The notes under the pieces were generated by a model. The model made no database searches. It had not been told where the DNA came from and worked only from the letters and a program-made list of their open reading frames with translations. A program made the position numbers and the translations under genes. From positions 1 through 41,545 of the forward strand of contig CALECF010000056.1 of NCBI GenBank assembly GCA_937948705.1: a stretch of 41,545 bases of DNA. The letters are read 5' to 3'. Source of the stretch: an uncultured Anaerosolibacter sp. Its GTDB lineage: Bacteria; Bacillota_A; Clostridia; Peptostreptococcales; Thermotaleaceae. Positions 16,173 through 26,500 of this stretch are shown piece by piece. Every line of letters begins with the position of its first letter. Within the stretch, counting starts at the first letter, position 1.

Positions 16173-17160
16173 TCTTAATGCAGTGGGAATTTTAGGTATT
16201 GGTAGTTATTTACCAGAAAAAGTAATGACGAATCAAGATATTGAGAAAGTAGTAGATACGACAGATGAATGGATTGTTTCTCGAACAGGAATTGGTGCTA
16301 GACATATTGCTGATGATAAGACCGCGGCATCGGATTTAGCAACAGAGGCTGCATTAAGGGCTTTGAAAAATGCAGATACACTACCAGAAGAAATCGATTT
16401 AATCATTGTAGCAACAGTAACGCCAGATATGAATTTTCCCTCAACGGCCTGTATTGTACAGATGAACATTGGAGCTAAGAACGCGGCTGCCTTTGATCTA
16501 GGGGCGGGATGTTCTGGTTTTATTTACGGACTTACTGTAGCAAAACAATTTGTAGAGACTGGCATGTATAAAAAGGTGCTGGTTATTGGTGCTGAGACCC
16601 TGTCCAAAATCTTGGATTGGTCAAATCGAAATACATGCGTATTATTTGGAGATGGGGCAGGCGCCGTAGTTGTGGGTGCCACTGAAGAGGGTACAGGTAT
16701 ATTGTCGACGTATATGGGTGCTGACGGGGAAGGTGGAAAATTCCTGACTGTACCAGGTGGCGGATCAAGAATACCAGCTACGTTGGAATCTGTAGAAAAT
16801 AATCTTCACACAATAAAAATGGATGGTAGTGAAGTTTTCAAATTTGCCGTTCGGATCATGAATCGAGCTTCTCAAGAAGCAATCGACCAGAGTGGATATA
16901 CTGTGGAGGATATTGATTATCTTGTTCCTCATCAGGCTAACATTAGAATCATAGAGGCAGCAGCTAAGAAGCTGAAGTTGCCTATGGATAAAGTCCATGT
17001 AAATTTAAATCGATTTGGAAATATGTCTGCTGCTTCTATTCCTGTGGCTCTAGATGAAGCAATCCAACAAGGCAAAATCAAAAAAGGTGATTTGATTGTG
17101 CTGGTAGGGTTTGGAGCTGGGCTAACATGGGGCGCCAGTGTGCTCAAATGGAATAAGTAA
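16162..17160 (+). CDS. fabH: 3-oxoacyl-ACP synthase III
   Basis: Starts fatty-acid elongation by condensing acetyl-CoA (or branched acyl-CoA) with malonyl-ACP. It has 332 residues. The catalytic triad is visible: Cys near 117 in DLGAGCSGFIYG, His in VPHQANIRI, Asn in NRFGNMSAAS. I prefer ATG 16162 over 16153 because AGGAG at 16148-16152 is correctly spaced for the former; this gives an 11-base overlap with plsX. Confidence 0.97.
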   Translation: MSNSLNAVGILGIGSYLPEKVMTNQDIEKVVDTTDEWIVSRTGIGARHIADDKTAASDLATEAALRALKNADTLPEEIDLIIVATVTPDMNFPSTACIVQMNIGAKNAAAFDLGAGCSGFIYGLTVAKQFVETGMYKKVLVIGAETLSKILDWSNRNTCVLFGDGAGAVVVGATEEGTGILSTYMGADGEGGKFLTVPGGGSRIPATLESVENNLHTIKMDGSEVFKFAVRIMNRASQEAIDQSGYTVEDIDYLVPHQANIRIIEAAAKKLKLPMDKVHVNLNRFGNMSAASIPVALDEAIQQGKIKKGDLIVLVGFGAGLTWGASVLKWNK

Positions 17161-17178
17161 ATCGTAAGGAGTGTGAAT

Positions 17179-18123
17179 ATGATTCAATCGAGGATTTGTA
17201 GTTTGTTAGGAATACAGTACCCTATTATTCAAGGGGGAATGGCGTGGGTGGCAACGGCAGAACTGGCTGCCGCCGTTTCAAATGCAGGAGGACTAGGAAT
17301 TATTGCAGCAGGGAATGCTCCTGCTGCCATTATAAAAGGTGAAATTGAAAAAGTAAAGAAGTTAACTGACCAGCCTTATGGTGTGAATGTTATGCTATTG
17401 TCTCCCTTTGTAGAGGAGATAATGGAGTTGATAATTCAGGAGCGAGTGCCAGTTATTACTACTGGTGCAGGTAATCCAGGGAAATATATGTCTACTTTGA
17501 AAAGTATAGGAACAAAAGTAATTCCAGTAGTGCCGTCCGTGGCTTTGGCCCAAAGAATGGAAAAAATAGGTGCTGATGCAGTTATCGTTGAGGGCACAGA
17601 AGCTGGTGGACATATTGGAGAACTGACAACGATGGTATTGGTACCTCAAGTGGCAGATGCTGTATCTATCCCAGTAATTGCTGCTGGAGGCATAGCCGAC
17701 GGTAGAGGAATGCTGGCCGCATTTGCCTTGGGTGCAGAGGGTATCCAAGTAGGGACAAGATTCATATGTGCAAAAGAGTGTATAGCCCATGAAAATTATA
17801 AAAATGCCGTACTGAAAGCTAAGGATCGAGATACCGTCGTTACGGGTAGAAGCACAGGACATCCAGTAAGAGTTGTAAAAAATAAGCTATCAAAGGAATT
17901 TGAAAAGCTGGAAAAGTCAGGATTAAGTCCAGAGCTTTTAGAAAACTTAGGGGCTGGTAAGTTAAGGTTGTCCGTGGTAGAAGGGGATATAGATCAAGGC
18001 TCGGTAATGGCTGGTCAAATTTCAGGACTTGTAAAGGAAATTAAAAGCTGTAAAGAGATTATTGAAGATATGATGGAAGAGGCAAAACAAAAATATGCAG
18101 CACTGGAGCTGTCATTGAAGTAA
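17179..18123 (+). CDS. fabK: Enoyl-ACP reductase II (FMN-dependent)
   Basis: Reduces trans-2-enoyl-ACP with NAD(P)H and FMN, the last step of each elongation cycle. It has 314 residues and a TIM-barrel nitronate-monooxygenase-like fold. Visible are YPIIQGGMAWVATAELAAAVSNAGGLGIIAAGN (about 13-45), VIVEGTEAGGHIGE near 138, IPVIAAGGIADGRGM and GAEGIQVGTRF for FMN phosphate. FabK replaces the triclosan-sensitive FabI here. It starts at ATG after AAGGAG and sits in the order seen in other clostridia. Confidence 0.95.
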   Translation: MIQSRICSLLGIQYPIIQGGMAWVATAELAAAVSNAGGLGIIAAGNAPAAIIKGEIEKVKKLTDQPYGVNVMLLSPFVEEIMELIIQERVPVITTGAGNPGKYMSTLKSIGTKVIPVVPSVALAQRMEKIGADAVIVEGTEAGGHIGELTTMVLVPQVADAVSIPVIAAGGIADGRGMLAAFALGAEGIQVGTRFICAKECIAHENYKNAVLKAKDRDTVVTGRSTGHPVRVVKNKLSKEFEKLEKSGLSPELLENLGAGKLRLSVVEGDIDQGSVMAGQISGLVKEIKSCKEIIEDMMEEAKQKYAALELSLK

Positions 18124-18135
18124 GGAGTGAAGAAA

Positions 18136-19086
18136 ATGGGAAAAGTTGCTTTTGTTTTTCCAGGCCAAGGAGCACAATATGTTGGTATGGGAAAGGATAT
18201 TGTAGAAAATTATAATAGTGCCCATGTTATTTTTGACTTGGCTAGTAAAGCTGTAGGCTACGATATGAAAAAACTGTGCTTTGAAGGCCCAGAGGATGAG
18301 CTTAGAAAGACAGAGAATACACAACCATCTATTTTGACTACTTGTATTGCAATAGCAAAGGTCCTAGATGAAAAAGGATTGAAACCAGATGTCACGGCGG
18401 GATTGAGTTTAGGAGAGTATGCTTCCTTAGTTATTGCTGGGGTTCTACAATTTGAGGATGCTGTGGCCCTGGTTAAAAAAAGAGGAAAGTATATGCAGGA
18501 GGCTGTTCCGATAGGCAAAGGAACAATGGCTGCGATCTTAGGAATGGAAAGAGTAGCTTTAGAAAATGCCCTTGAAAAAGCAAGCCCCTATGGTATTGTA
18601 GAGGCAGCTAATTTTAATAGTCCAGGTCAGATTGTTATATCTGGAGAGGTAGAGGCAGTAGAAAAAGCATGTGAATATGCTAAGGAATTAGGTGCCCTAA
18701 AGGCTGTAATTCTCCCTGTAAGTGCTCCGTTTCACTGCTCCATGCTTGCTCCCGCAGGAGAGAAGTTAGCTATAGAATTGGATGGAATAGATATTGGGGA
18801 GTTTAACATACCTGTAATTGCCAATGCAAATGGAAACTACTATGGCGGACCATCCGCAGTGAAAGGACTTCTAGTAGAGCAAGTAAGTAAATCAGTGCTT
18901 TGGGAAGATTCCGTGGATAGGATGCTGGCTGATGGTGTAGATACTTTTATAGAGATTGGCCCAGGAAAGTCCTTGAGTCAATTTATCAAGAAGATTACAA
19001 AGCAATCCAAGGAGAACATACGAATATTTAATGTCGAAGATAGAGAATCATTAGAAAATGTGATTGAAAAATTATGTACGAAGTAG
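18136..19086 (+). CDS. fabD: Malonyl-CoA:ACP transacylase
   Basis: Loads malonyl groups onto acyl carrier protein. It has 316 residues. FVFPGQGAQYVGMGKD at the N-terminus, nucleophile Ser near 91 in GLSLGEYASL, Arg in KKRGKYMQEA, and catalytic His in SAPFHCSML are all present. The start at ATG 18136 follows AAGGAGTGA, 12 bases after fabK. Confidence 0.97.
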   Translation: MGKVAFVFPGQGAQYVGMGKDIVENYNSAHVIFDLASKAVGYDMKKLCFEGPEDELRKTENTQPSILTTCIAIAKVLDEKGLKPDVTAGLSLGEYASLVIAGVLQFEDAVALVKKRGKYMQEAVPIGKGTMAAILGMERVALENALEKASPYGIVEAANFNSPGQIVISGEVEAVEKACEYAKELGALKAVILPVSAPFHCSMLAPAGEKLAIELDGIDIGEFNIPVIANANGNYYGGPSAVKGLLVEQVSKSVLWEDSVDRMLADGVDTFIEIGPGKSLSQFIKKITKQSKENIRIFNVEDRESLENVIEKLCTK

Positions 19087-19097
19087 GAGGAAAGAAA

Positions 19098-19841
19098 ATG
19101 ACCTTATTAGGAAAAACTGCAGTGGTGACGGGTGGGTCAAGGGGAATTGGACGAGCCATCGCCATTAAACTAGCGGAAATGGGCGCCAATATCGTAGTAA
19201 ACTATTCCAGTGCACCTCAAAAGGCTGAAGAGGTGGTTGCGTTAGTAAAGCAAATGGGTAGAGATGCTGTGGCAATCCAGGCAAATGTCTCCAATGGAGA
19301 ACAAATACAAAAGATGATGCAGGAGGTTGAAGAAAAATTTTCAACCATCGATATCTTGATCAACAATGCAGGAATCACTAGGGATACTTTGCTGATGAGA
19401 ATGAAAGATGAAGATTGGGATCAAGTAATGGAGATCAACCTAAAGGGTACATTTAATTGTACCAAGGCTGTAACAAGAAAAATGATGAAACAACGAAGTG
19501 GGAAGATCGTTAATATCGCATCAGTTGTTGGTGTCATGGGAAATATAGGGCAGGCAAATTATGCAGCTTCTAAAGCAGGAATCATCGGCTTCACAAAATC
19601 CGTTGCCAAAGAACTGGCAACACGGGGCATCAATGTAAATGCTGTGGCTCCAGGATTTATTCAAACAGAAATGACGGATGTACTAACGGAAGAAGTGAAA
19701 GAGGGATTAATGAGCAACATTCCTATGAACCAGCTGGGTACACCCGAGGATGTTGCTAATGTTGTTGCATTTTTATGCTCTGACGATGCAAAATATATTA
19801 CTGGTCAAGTACTCCATGTGGATGGTGGAATGGTAATGTAG
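19098..19841 (+). CDS. fabG: 3-oxoacyl-ACP reductase
   Basis: NADPH-dependent reduction of 3-ketoacyl-ACP. A 247-residue short-chain dehydrogenase with the nucleotide-binding TGGSRGIG (11-18), NNAG (89-92), and the catalytic Ser142, Tyr155 and Lys159 (YAASK). It ends VDGGMVM, as usual. The start at ATG 19098 follows GGAGGAAAG; an in-frame ATG at 19074 lies inside fabD and lacks a good site. Confidence 0.98.
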   Translation: MTLLGKTAVVTGGSRGIGRAIAIKLAEMGANIVVNYSSAPQKAEEVVALVKQMGRDAVAIQANVSNGEQIQKMMQEVEEKFSTIDILINNAGITRDTLLMRMKDEDWDQVMEINLKGTFNCTKAVTRKMMKQRSGKIVNIASVVGVMGNIGQANYAASKAGIIGFTKSVAKELATRGINVNAVAPGFIQTEMTDVLTEEVKEGLMSNIPMNQLGTPEDVANVVAFLCSDDAKYITGQVLHVDGGMVM

Positions 19842-19875
19842 GACTTTACATACTCGTGGGGGGAGGTGAAAACAA

Positions 19876-20106
19876 ATGGTATTTGATAAAGTAGTAGAAA
19901 TTGTTGCTGAACAACTAGGTCTTGACAGTACAGAGGAAATCACGCCAGAAACTTCGATGATGAAGGATCTTGAAGCTGATTCTCTTGATGCTGTTGAAAT
20001 CATCATGGCCCTTGAAGATGAGTTCAATGTGGAGATTCCTGATGAGGAAGCAGAGAAGTTCAAAAACATTGGTGATATTGCAAAATATATCGAAGAACAT
20101 AAATAA
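19876..20106 (+). CDS. acpP: Acyl carrier protein
   Basis: Small acidic four-helix carrier of growing acyl chains. It has 76 residues, with the phosphopantetheine attachment Ser36 in [10 protein letters not shown]. It starts behind GGGGGGAGGTG, the strongest ribosome-binding site in the operon, fitting the high demand for ACP. A GC-rich hairpin just downstream may stabilise its mRNA. Confidence 0.98.
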   Translation: MVFDKVVEIVAEQLGLDSTEEITPETSMMKDLEADSLDAVEIIMALEDEFNVEIPDEEAEKFKNIGDIAKYIEEHK

Positions 20107-20112
20107 TACTTA

Positions 20113-20140
20113 TGAGTCCCGACAATTAGGTCGGGGCTCA
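20113..20140 (+). other. GC-rich hairpin between acpP and fabF
   Basis: An 11-bp stem with one G-U (20113-20123 with 20130-20140) and loop AATTAG. No T-run follows, so it is not a standard terminator. More likely it is an mRNA processing or stability element, or a partial attenuator, that sets acpP above fabF. That role is inferred. Confidence 0.6.
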
Positions 20141-20221
20141 AATTCCTAAAGATATTTTGAATGCACTCATTCAATTTCACATAGATACTGAATTGCCAAA
20201 CTTTAAGGGGAGGTTTTAACA

Positions 20222-21460
20222 TTGAAAAACAGAGTTGTAGTGACAGGTATTGGGGCCATTACTCCCATCGGAACTGGTAAAAATTCATTTTGGGCATCGT
20301 TAAAAGCAGGAAAGAGTGGAATCGATAAGATTACCAAGTTTGACGCATCGAATTATGATACTCAGATAGCTGCAGAAGTAAAGGATTTTGATCCAAATAC
20401 ATATATTGATAAGAAAGAAGCAAAAAGAATGGACAGATTTACACAATTTGCGGTAGCTGCTTCAAAGTTGGCCGTAGAGGATGCAGCTCTAAATGTGGAT
20501 GAAGTAGATGCCGACCGCTTTGGCGTGGTGCTGGGTTCTGGAATCGGCGGTATTGAAACCCTAGAAAGAGAACAAGAAAAATTAATGACAAAGGGACCAG
20601 GACGGGTAAGCCCATTCTTTATCCCTATGATGATTTCTAATATTGGTGCTGGGCAAGTATCGATGACATTCGGAGCCAAAGGGCCCAATACAACTGTCGT
20701 TACTGCCTGTGCATCTTCGACGAACTCCATTGGTGAAGCTTTTAGAATTATTCAAAGAGGCGATGCTGATATTATGATTACGGGTGGAGCTGAGGCTTCT
20801 ATTACGCCTTTATCTATTGCAGGCTTTTGCTCTATGAAAGCGATGTCGACTCGTAATGATGATCCTACTGCTGCGAGCAGACCTTTTGACAAAGATCGTG
20901 ATGGCTTTGTTATGGGTGAAGGGGCTGGGATACTGATATTAGAAGAGTTAGAGCATGCAATTAAGCGAGGGGCTCATATCTATGGTGAAGTTGTTGGATA
21001 TGGCATGAGTGCAGATGCATATCATATAACAACGCCAGCACCTGAAGGTGAAGGCGCGGCAAGATCCATGAAAAATGCATTAAAGGATGCCAATATTGCG
21101 CCAGAGGATATTGATTACATCAATGCCCATGGTACATCTACTCCCTACAATGATAAATTTGAAACCATGGCAATCAAGTCTTTATTCGGGGATCATGCAA
21201 ATAAACTAGCCGTTAGCTCCACGAAATCAATGACAGGCCACCTTCTAGGGGCTGCTGGTGCAATTGAAGCGATCGCCTGTATCATGGCAATAAATGATAG
21301 CTTTATCCCACCAACGATTAACTATACAACACCAGACCCAGAGTGCGATTTGGATTATGTACCAAATAAGGGTAGGGAAAGAAATGTTAGATACACGTTG
21401 TCTAATTCTTTAGGGTTCGGCGGACACAATGCTACAATTATTATGAAGAAGTATGAATAG
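20222..21460 (+). CDS. fabF: 3-oxoacyl-ACP synthase II
   Basis: Condenses acyl-ACP with malonyl-ACP in elongation. It has 412 residues, with Cys163 in [11 protein letters not shown] and the two catalytic His residues in [12 protein letters not shown] and [11 protein letters not shown]. It starts at TTG 20222 after GGGGAGG. It is the last gene of the fab operon and ends in an intrinsic terminator. No fabZ or acc genes are present in the cluster; they must lie elsewhere. Confidence 0.98.
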   Translation: MKNRVVVTGIGAITPIGTGKNSFWASLKAGKSGIDKITKFDASNYDTQIAAEVKDFDPNTYIDKKEAKRMDRFTQFAVAASKLAVEDAALNVDEVDADRFGVVLGSGIGGIETLEREQEKLMTKGPGRVSPFFIPMMISNIGAGQVSMTFGAKGPNTTVVTACASSTNSIGEAFRIIQRGDADIMITGGAEASITPLSIAGFCSMKAMSTRNDDPTAASRPFDKDRDGFVMGEGAGILILEELEHAIKRGAHIYGEVVGYGMSADAYHITTPAPEGEGAARSMKNALKDANIAPEDIDYINAHGTSTPYNDKFETMAIKSLFGDHANKLAVSSTKSMTGHLLGAAGAIEAIACIMAINDSFIPPTINYTTPDPECDLDYVPNKGRERNVRYTLSNSLGFGGHNATIIMKKYE

Positions 21461-21485
21461 AGAGGCTTTTGAGTCTCTCTTTTTT
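21459..21485 (+). terminator. Terminator of the fab operon
   Basis: An 8-bp stem with one wobble (21459-21466 with 21473-21480) and a following T-run, overlapping the fabF stop codon. Confidence 0.85.
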
Positions 21486-21575
21486 CTTTACCTTCCTACC
21501 ACTACCTTTTAAAAATTTTAAAAAAGGTGTACAATAGAAATAGTGTATAAAAACATTTGTTTCTAGGAGGTAAAA

Positions 21576-22283
21576 ATGCATACGAGGAGTCATAATGATA
21601 CAACATTATTAAAAAAGTTAGAGTTGAAATTAGGCTATCGGTTTCATAATGTAAATCTACTTAATGAATCCCTTACCCATAGTTCTTATGCCAATGAAAA
21701 CAAACGAAAGAATTATAAATATAACGAAAGATTGGAATTTCTAGGAGATGCAGTTCTTAGCATTGTTATTAGCGATTATTTATATAACAACCTATCTACA
21801 TTTCAGGAAGGTGAGTTAACGAAGATCAGGGCTAGCATAGTCTGTGAGCCTTCTCTGGCCGCGTGCTCTAAGAGAATTGATATCGGAAATTTTATACTCC
21901 TGGGAAAAGGTGAAGATGTAACCGGGGGGAGAGAAAGAGTTTCTATATTGGCAGACGCATTCGAAGCAATTATTGGAGCCATCTACTTGGATGGTGGTAT
22001 TGAAAAAGCAAAGATCTTTATCCTTGAGAATTTGAAAGATACGATTGATGATGCTATTCATGGTAAAATACATCAGGACTATAAGACCCATTTACAAGAA
22101 TTAATCCAAAGTGAGCATACGGAAAAAATTCATTATGAAGTTTTTGGGGAGGAAGGACCAGATCATGATAAGATTTTTCATGTTCATGTGAAAATTGGTG
22201 AAAAAATTGTGGGTGTAGGGTCCGGGAAGAGTAAAAAAGAGGCTGAGCAAAATGCTGCAAGAGAAGCATTGAAAGAGGTTTAG
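21576..22283 (+). CDS. rnc: Ribonuclease III
   Basis: Cleaves double-stranded RNA in rRNA maturation and mRNA turnover. It has 235 residues. The catalytic signature NERLEFLGDAVLS lies near residue 49, a second acidic cluster is in DAFEAIIGAIYLDGG, and the C-terminal dsRNA-binding domain begins around DYKTHLQELIQ and ends GSGKSKKEAEQNAAREAL. The start at ATG 21576 follows AGGAGG. It has its own upstream gap of 115 bases after the fab terminator and is four bases from the next gene. Confidence 0.97.
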   Translation: MHTRSHNDTTLLKKLELKLGYRFHNVNLLNESLTHSSYANENKRKNYKYNERLEFLGDAVLSIVISDYLYNNLSTFQEGELTKIRASIVCEPSLAACSKRIDIGNFILLGKGEDVTGGRERVSILADAFEAIIGAIYLDGGIEKAKIFILENLKDTIDDAIHGKIHQDYKTHLQELIQSEHTEKIHYEVFGEEGPDHDKIFHVHVKIGEKIVGVGSGKSKKEAEQNAAREALKEV

Positions 22284-22287
22284 TGTT

Positions 22288-23310
22288 ATGACGAAGCGGC
22301 ACTATATCATTCCTATTTTTGTTCCCCACTACGGATGCCCCTTTGACTGTATTTTTTGCAACCAGAAAAAAATTACTGGACAGATGGATGTGTTATCAAT
22401 TTCAGAGGTAGATGAACGGATTGCCCAGTTTATTGCAACGATAACAAATCCCTTAGACCAGCATATAGAAATAGCGTTCTTTGGTGGTAGCTTTACTGGT
22501 ATTGAAATAGAACAGCAGCGTAAATTACTATCAGTGGCAGCGGACTGGAAAGAAAAAGGCTATATTAAGGCGATAAGAATATCAACACGACCGGATTATA
22601 TTAGTGAGGAAATTATGTCGCTGCTGATTCACTATGGCGTTTCCATTATTGAGCTGGGCGTGCAATCCATGGATGATGAAATTCTAAAGGTAAGTTGCAG
22701 GGGTCACAGCGCAAAGGACGTAATACGAGGGGTAGGGTTGATACGCGCCCATAAAATTCAGTTAGGTTTACAGATGATGATTGGGTTGCCTGGAGACACG
22801 AGGGAGAAGATCCATGATACTGCAAATGCGATCATTCAATTAAAACCTGATTTTGTGAGGATATACCCTACGGTTGTGATCCGTGATACGGACTTAGAGA
22901 GAATGTATTTGTCGGGAGGTTATCGCCCCCTTGGTGTGGAAGAGGCAGTGGAAATCTGCAAAGAGCTGATGTTTATGTTCAATGCTGTGGATATACCTAT
23001 TATTCGCTTGGGATTACAGACAACAGAAACAGTTGCCATTGGAAAAGAAGTAGTTGCAGGACCTTTTCATCCAGCCTTCAGGCAAATGGTGGAATCTGCA
23101 ATCTACAAAGATGTGTTAGATAGAACCTTTAAAGAAGAGGGAATAAGTAACGAAGGTACAGTGGAGATACAAGTTCATTCTAAATATATTTCAAGTCTTG
23201 TTGGACAAAAAAAATGTAATATCGAATACGTCCGGAATACATATAGCATTGGTCGCATTCGTATCTTTGGAAATAATGATTTGTCTTTTGGAGAGATTAA
23301 GGTTATATGA
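22288..23310 (+). CDS. Elp3-like radical SAM protein without acetyltransferase domain
   Basis: A 340-residue radical S-adenosylmethionine protein. The iron-sulfur motif is Cys-x3-Cys-x2-Cys in CPFDCIFCNQ (about 17-26), as in Elp3, then AFFGGSFTGI, ISTRPDYI, ELGVQSMDDE, MIGLPGD and RIYPTVVI. The Elp3 radical SAM core is complete, but the GNAT acetyltransferase half is absent. This short form is common between rnc and smc in clostridia, and its substrate is not known to me. It starts at ATG four bases after rnc, so they form one operon, and a very long hairpin follows. Confidence 0.88.
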   Translation: MTKRHYIIPIFVPHYGCPFDCIFCNQKKITGQMDVLSISEVDERIAQFIATITNPLDQHIEIAFFGGSFTGIEIEQQRKLLSVAADWKEKGYIKAIRISTRPDYISEEIMSLLIHYGVSIIELGVQSMDDEILKVSCRGHSAKDVIRGVGLIRAHKIQLGLQMMIGLPGDTREKIHDTANAIIQLKPDFVRIYPTVVIRDTDLERMYLSGGYRPLGVEEAVEICKELMFMFNAVDIPIIRLGLQTTETVAIGKEVVAGPFHPAFRQMVESAIYKDVLDRTFKEEGISNEGTVEIQVHSKYISSLVGQKKCNIEYVRNTYSIGRIRIFGNNDLSFGEIKVI

Positions 23311-23332
23311 TTAAATTTACCTGTAGTCCTAT

Positions 23333-23383
23333 AAAATATAATATATAGCCTGTTCATGGTGGACAGGCTATATATTATATTTT
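23333..23383. terminator. 21-bp perfect hairpin after the radical SAM gene
   Basis: Arms 23333-23353 and 23363-23383 are perfectly complementary over 21 bp around a 9-base centre. The GCCTGT/ACAGGC core is followed by an AT-rich arm ending TTTT. It terminates rnc and the radical SAM gene. The rest of the 23384-23525 gap is AT-rich and holds only the smc promoter area, with no clear elements. Confidence 0.8.
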
Positions 23384-23525
23384 ACTAGTTGGTAGTACAG
23401 GAATAGGTGAGGTATAGGATGAACTAGCTGCTTATAGACTAAAGCAGGAAGTTGTTCTTATTTTAATATGTTAAGATATATGGTAAAATTATTTGCAGTA
23501 AGTATTCTAAAAAGAGGTGTTATGC

Positions 23526-26500
23526 TTGTACCTAAAAAAAGTAGAAATTCATGGATTTAAATCATTTGCCGATAGAATTGAAATAGAATTTGAAAAAGGG
23601 ATCACAGGCATTGTTGGGCCTAATGGAAGTGGAAAGAGCAACATCAATGATGCGATTCGATGGGTGCTAGGTGAACAAAGTGCAAAAACTTTGAGAGGCA
23701 GTAAGATGGAGGATATCATCTTTGCTGGCACCACCAACAGAAAACCTTTGGGCATGGCGGAAGTCTCTTTAACATTAGATAATCTTGAAAAGAAACTTCC
23801 CATTGACTATTCTGAGGTAACTGTCACTAGAAGGGTTTATCGATCAGGAGAAAGTGAATACTATTTGAACAAATCCCTTTGTCGATTAAAGGATATTAAG
23901 GAAATTTTCATGGATACGGGTGTGGGCATTGATGGTTACTCAATTATTGGACAAGGTAAAATTGATGATATACTAAGTAACAAATCTGAAAATAGAAGAC
24001 TCCTGTTTGAAGAAGCAGCTGGTATTGTAAAATATAAGACGAGAAAAGAAGAAGCAGAGAAAAAACTTGAAAATACAAAACAAAATCTTACAAGGCTAGA
24101 TGATATTATCAGTGAATTGGAATCTAGAATAGAACCCTTGCGAATACAAAGTGAAAAAGCAAAGAAGCACAAGACTTATAAAGATGAGCTTGCAACCTTG
24201 GAAATTAGCATGTTTGTAAAGGAACTCGAGGATGTAAAGGCGAAAATCGAAACAATGAAAGAACAAGGGCAAATAATAACAAATCAATTGACAGGATATC
24301 TTAATGATAAGAAGGACATAGAAACAAAATACAAGGATTTTAAGGGGCAGCTGGAAAACTTGGATCAGTCTATCCAAGTACTACAGGCCAATATCTTTGA
24401 AACAATGCACACCATGGATCGCAAGGATGGAGAACTAGAACTTTGTAAGGAAAAGATCATCCATGGAGATACCGACACCTCCAGATTAGATAGAGAAATT
24501 CATGAAATCGAACAGAATTATAGGGTTCTATTACAGCAGGTAAAGGAAAGTGAAAGTAATTTGGCAGAGTTAGAGGGCAGATTGGCGCAAGATCAGGATG
24601 TGCTTTCAACAAAGCTCCACAAATTTCAAGTAATTACCACTACCATAGAACAACAGGAAGAGGACATGGAAAAGTCCAAAGCCAATGTTATTGAGATGTT
24701 AAATGAAATTGCATCAAAAAAAAGTGACCTCAACAGCGCTATAACACTCAACAATAATATCATTAGACGAGAGAATCAGGTGCTGCCAGAAAAGGAAAGC
24801 CTAGTTTTAAAAAAGGAAACCCTTGTCAATGAGTTAAAAGTAAAAGAGAAGATGCTTGTAGAGGTTATGGGGAAGCATGAGAACTTAATTCAATTAAAGA
24901 ATAATTTTGTAGCTCAAAGCCAAGAATTGAAAAGTAGGTTAGATAAGTTTAAAAAAGAATATGAGGATACAAAGCAAAAAACACAACAGTGCATTACGAG
25001 GAAGAATTTACTCCAAGAGATGCAGAATGAGTATGATGGTTTTCATAAAAGTGTAAAAAATACTTTATATGAAACCAAAAAAAATAGTACTTTAGGTGCT
25101 GGTATCTATGGCGTGGTTGCAGAATTAGTAGATGTTGAAAAAGAATATGAGATTGCCATAGAGGTCGCATTGGGCAGCGCAATGCAAAACATTATCTGTC
25201 AAAAGGCAGAAGATGCAAATCGGGTTATTAACCACTTAAAAAAGAACAATCTAGGGCGAGTAACATTCTTACCGATTGACACTGTAAAAACCAATGATTA
25301 CTACTCAAAAAAGAAGAACGAAATTACTAAATTTCCTGGAGTGAAGGGATTTGCAGTAGATCTTACAAGATTTTCTGAAAAGTATATGGAGATCTTTCAC
25401 TATTTACTTGGAAGAATAGTGGTTGTAGATACTATTGAAAATGGAATTAATTTTTCCAAGAAATGCGAGCAAAAATATAGGGTTGTTTCCCTAGATGGAG
25501 ATGTGATAAACCCTGGGGGGGCCATTACTGGAGGCAGTTACAGCTCAAAAACTCTAAATCTTCTAAGTAGAAAAAGGGAAATTGAAGAATTGAATCAAAG
25601 TTTAATGGTGTTCCAAGAACAATGTGATGAGCAAGGGAAAGAAATTATCCAAGTTGAAGGTGAAATTGAAGGTCTGTTGTCTCAGATAGATGAAAAGAGT
25701 CAAGAAATAAAAAAGAGTGAGATAGATCAGATCAATTGCAACAATACGTTAAATCAGTATATCCGTGAGATACAAGGGCTTGACGAAAATATAAAGCGTG
25801 TTGACAATGAGTTGGGACAACTAAGTGGGGATCGATTAGAAACTGAGAAAGCGATTCAAAGTCAAAAACTAGAAATTGAGGCTTTGGAGAGTAGACAACA
25901 AGAGATTCAAAAATCAGTTTCTAGTAATAAAAATTCCTATGAGGAAGAAAGATCATTGAAGGATGTATTAAGTACCGAGGTTACAAATCTGAAAGTCGAA
26001 TTGGCTTCATTAGAGCAGAGAAAACAAAATCTGCTTTTAAATCTTCAAGGGTATTATAATGGGATTCAGGAATTGGATAAGAGCAGGCGAACAAAGGATG
26101 CTGAGAAAGATTTGCTGAGTGGAAGCAAGCGTAAGTATTTAGAACAACAGGAACGATTAGAGTTAGAGATTAAAGATATAGAAGTATTAAAGAAGCAATA
26201 CGAGTTCAATCTATCCCAACTTAAATCGAAGAGAACAGAAGTGGATGAATCCTTTAGAAATATGGAGTCTCAGTTAGAAAAGATAAATGCCACCATTGTA
26301 GATTTGCAGGATAGCAATCATAAGTTGGAGGTTAAGTTGACGAGGCTGGAGATGCAGCAAGAGTCGTATTGTAGTCGATTATGGGAAGAGTATGAAATTA
26401 CCTATGGGGAAGCTTTAAAGCAAAAAAGAGATGATATTAACTTTACAGAAGCATCGAAACAAATAAAGGTCTTAAAGGATAGGATTAAGGATCTTGGCAA

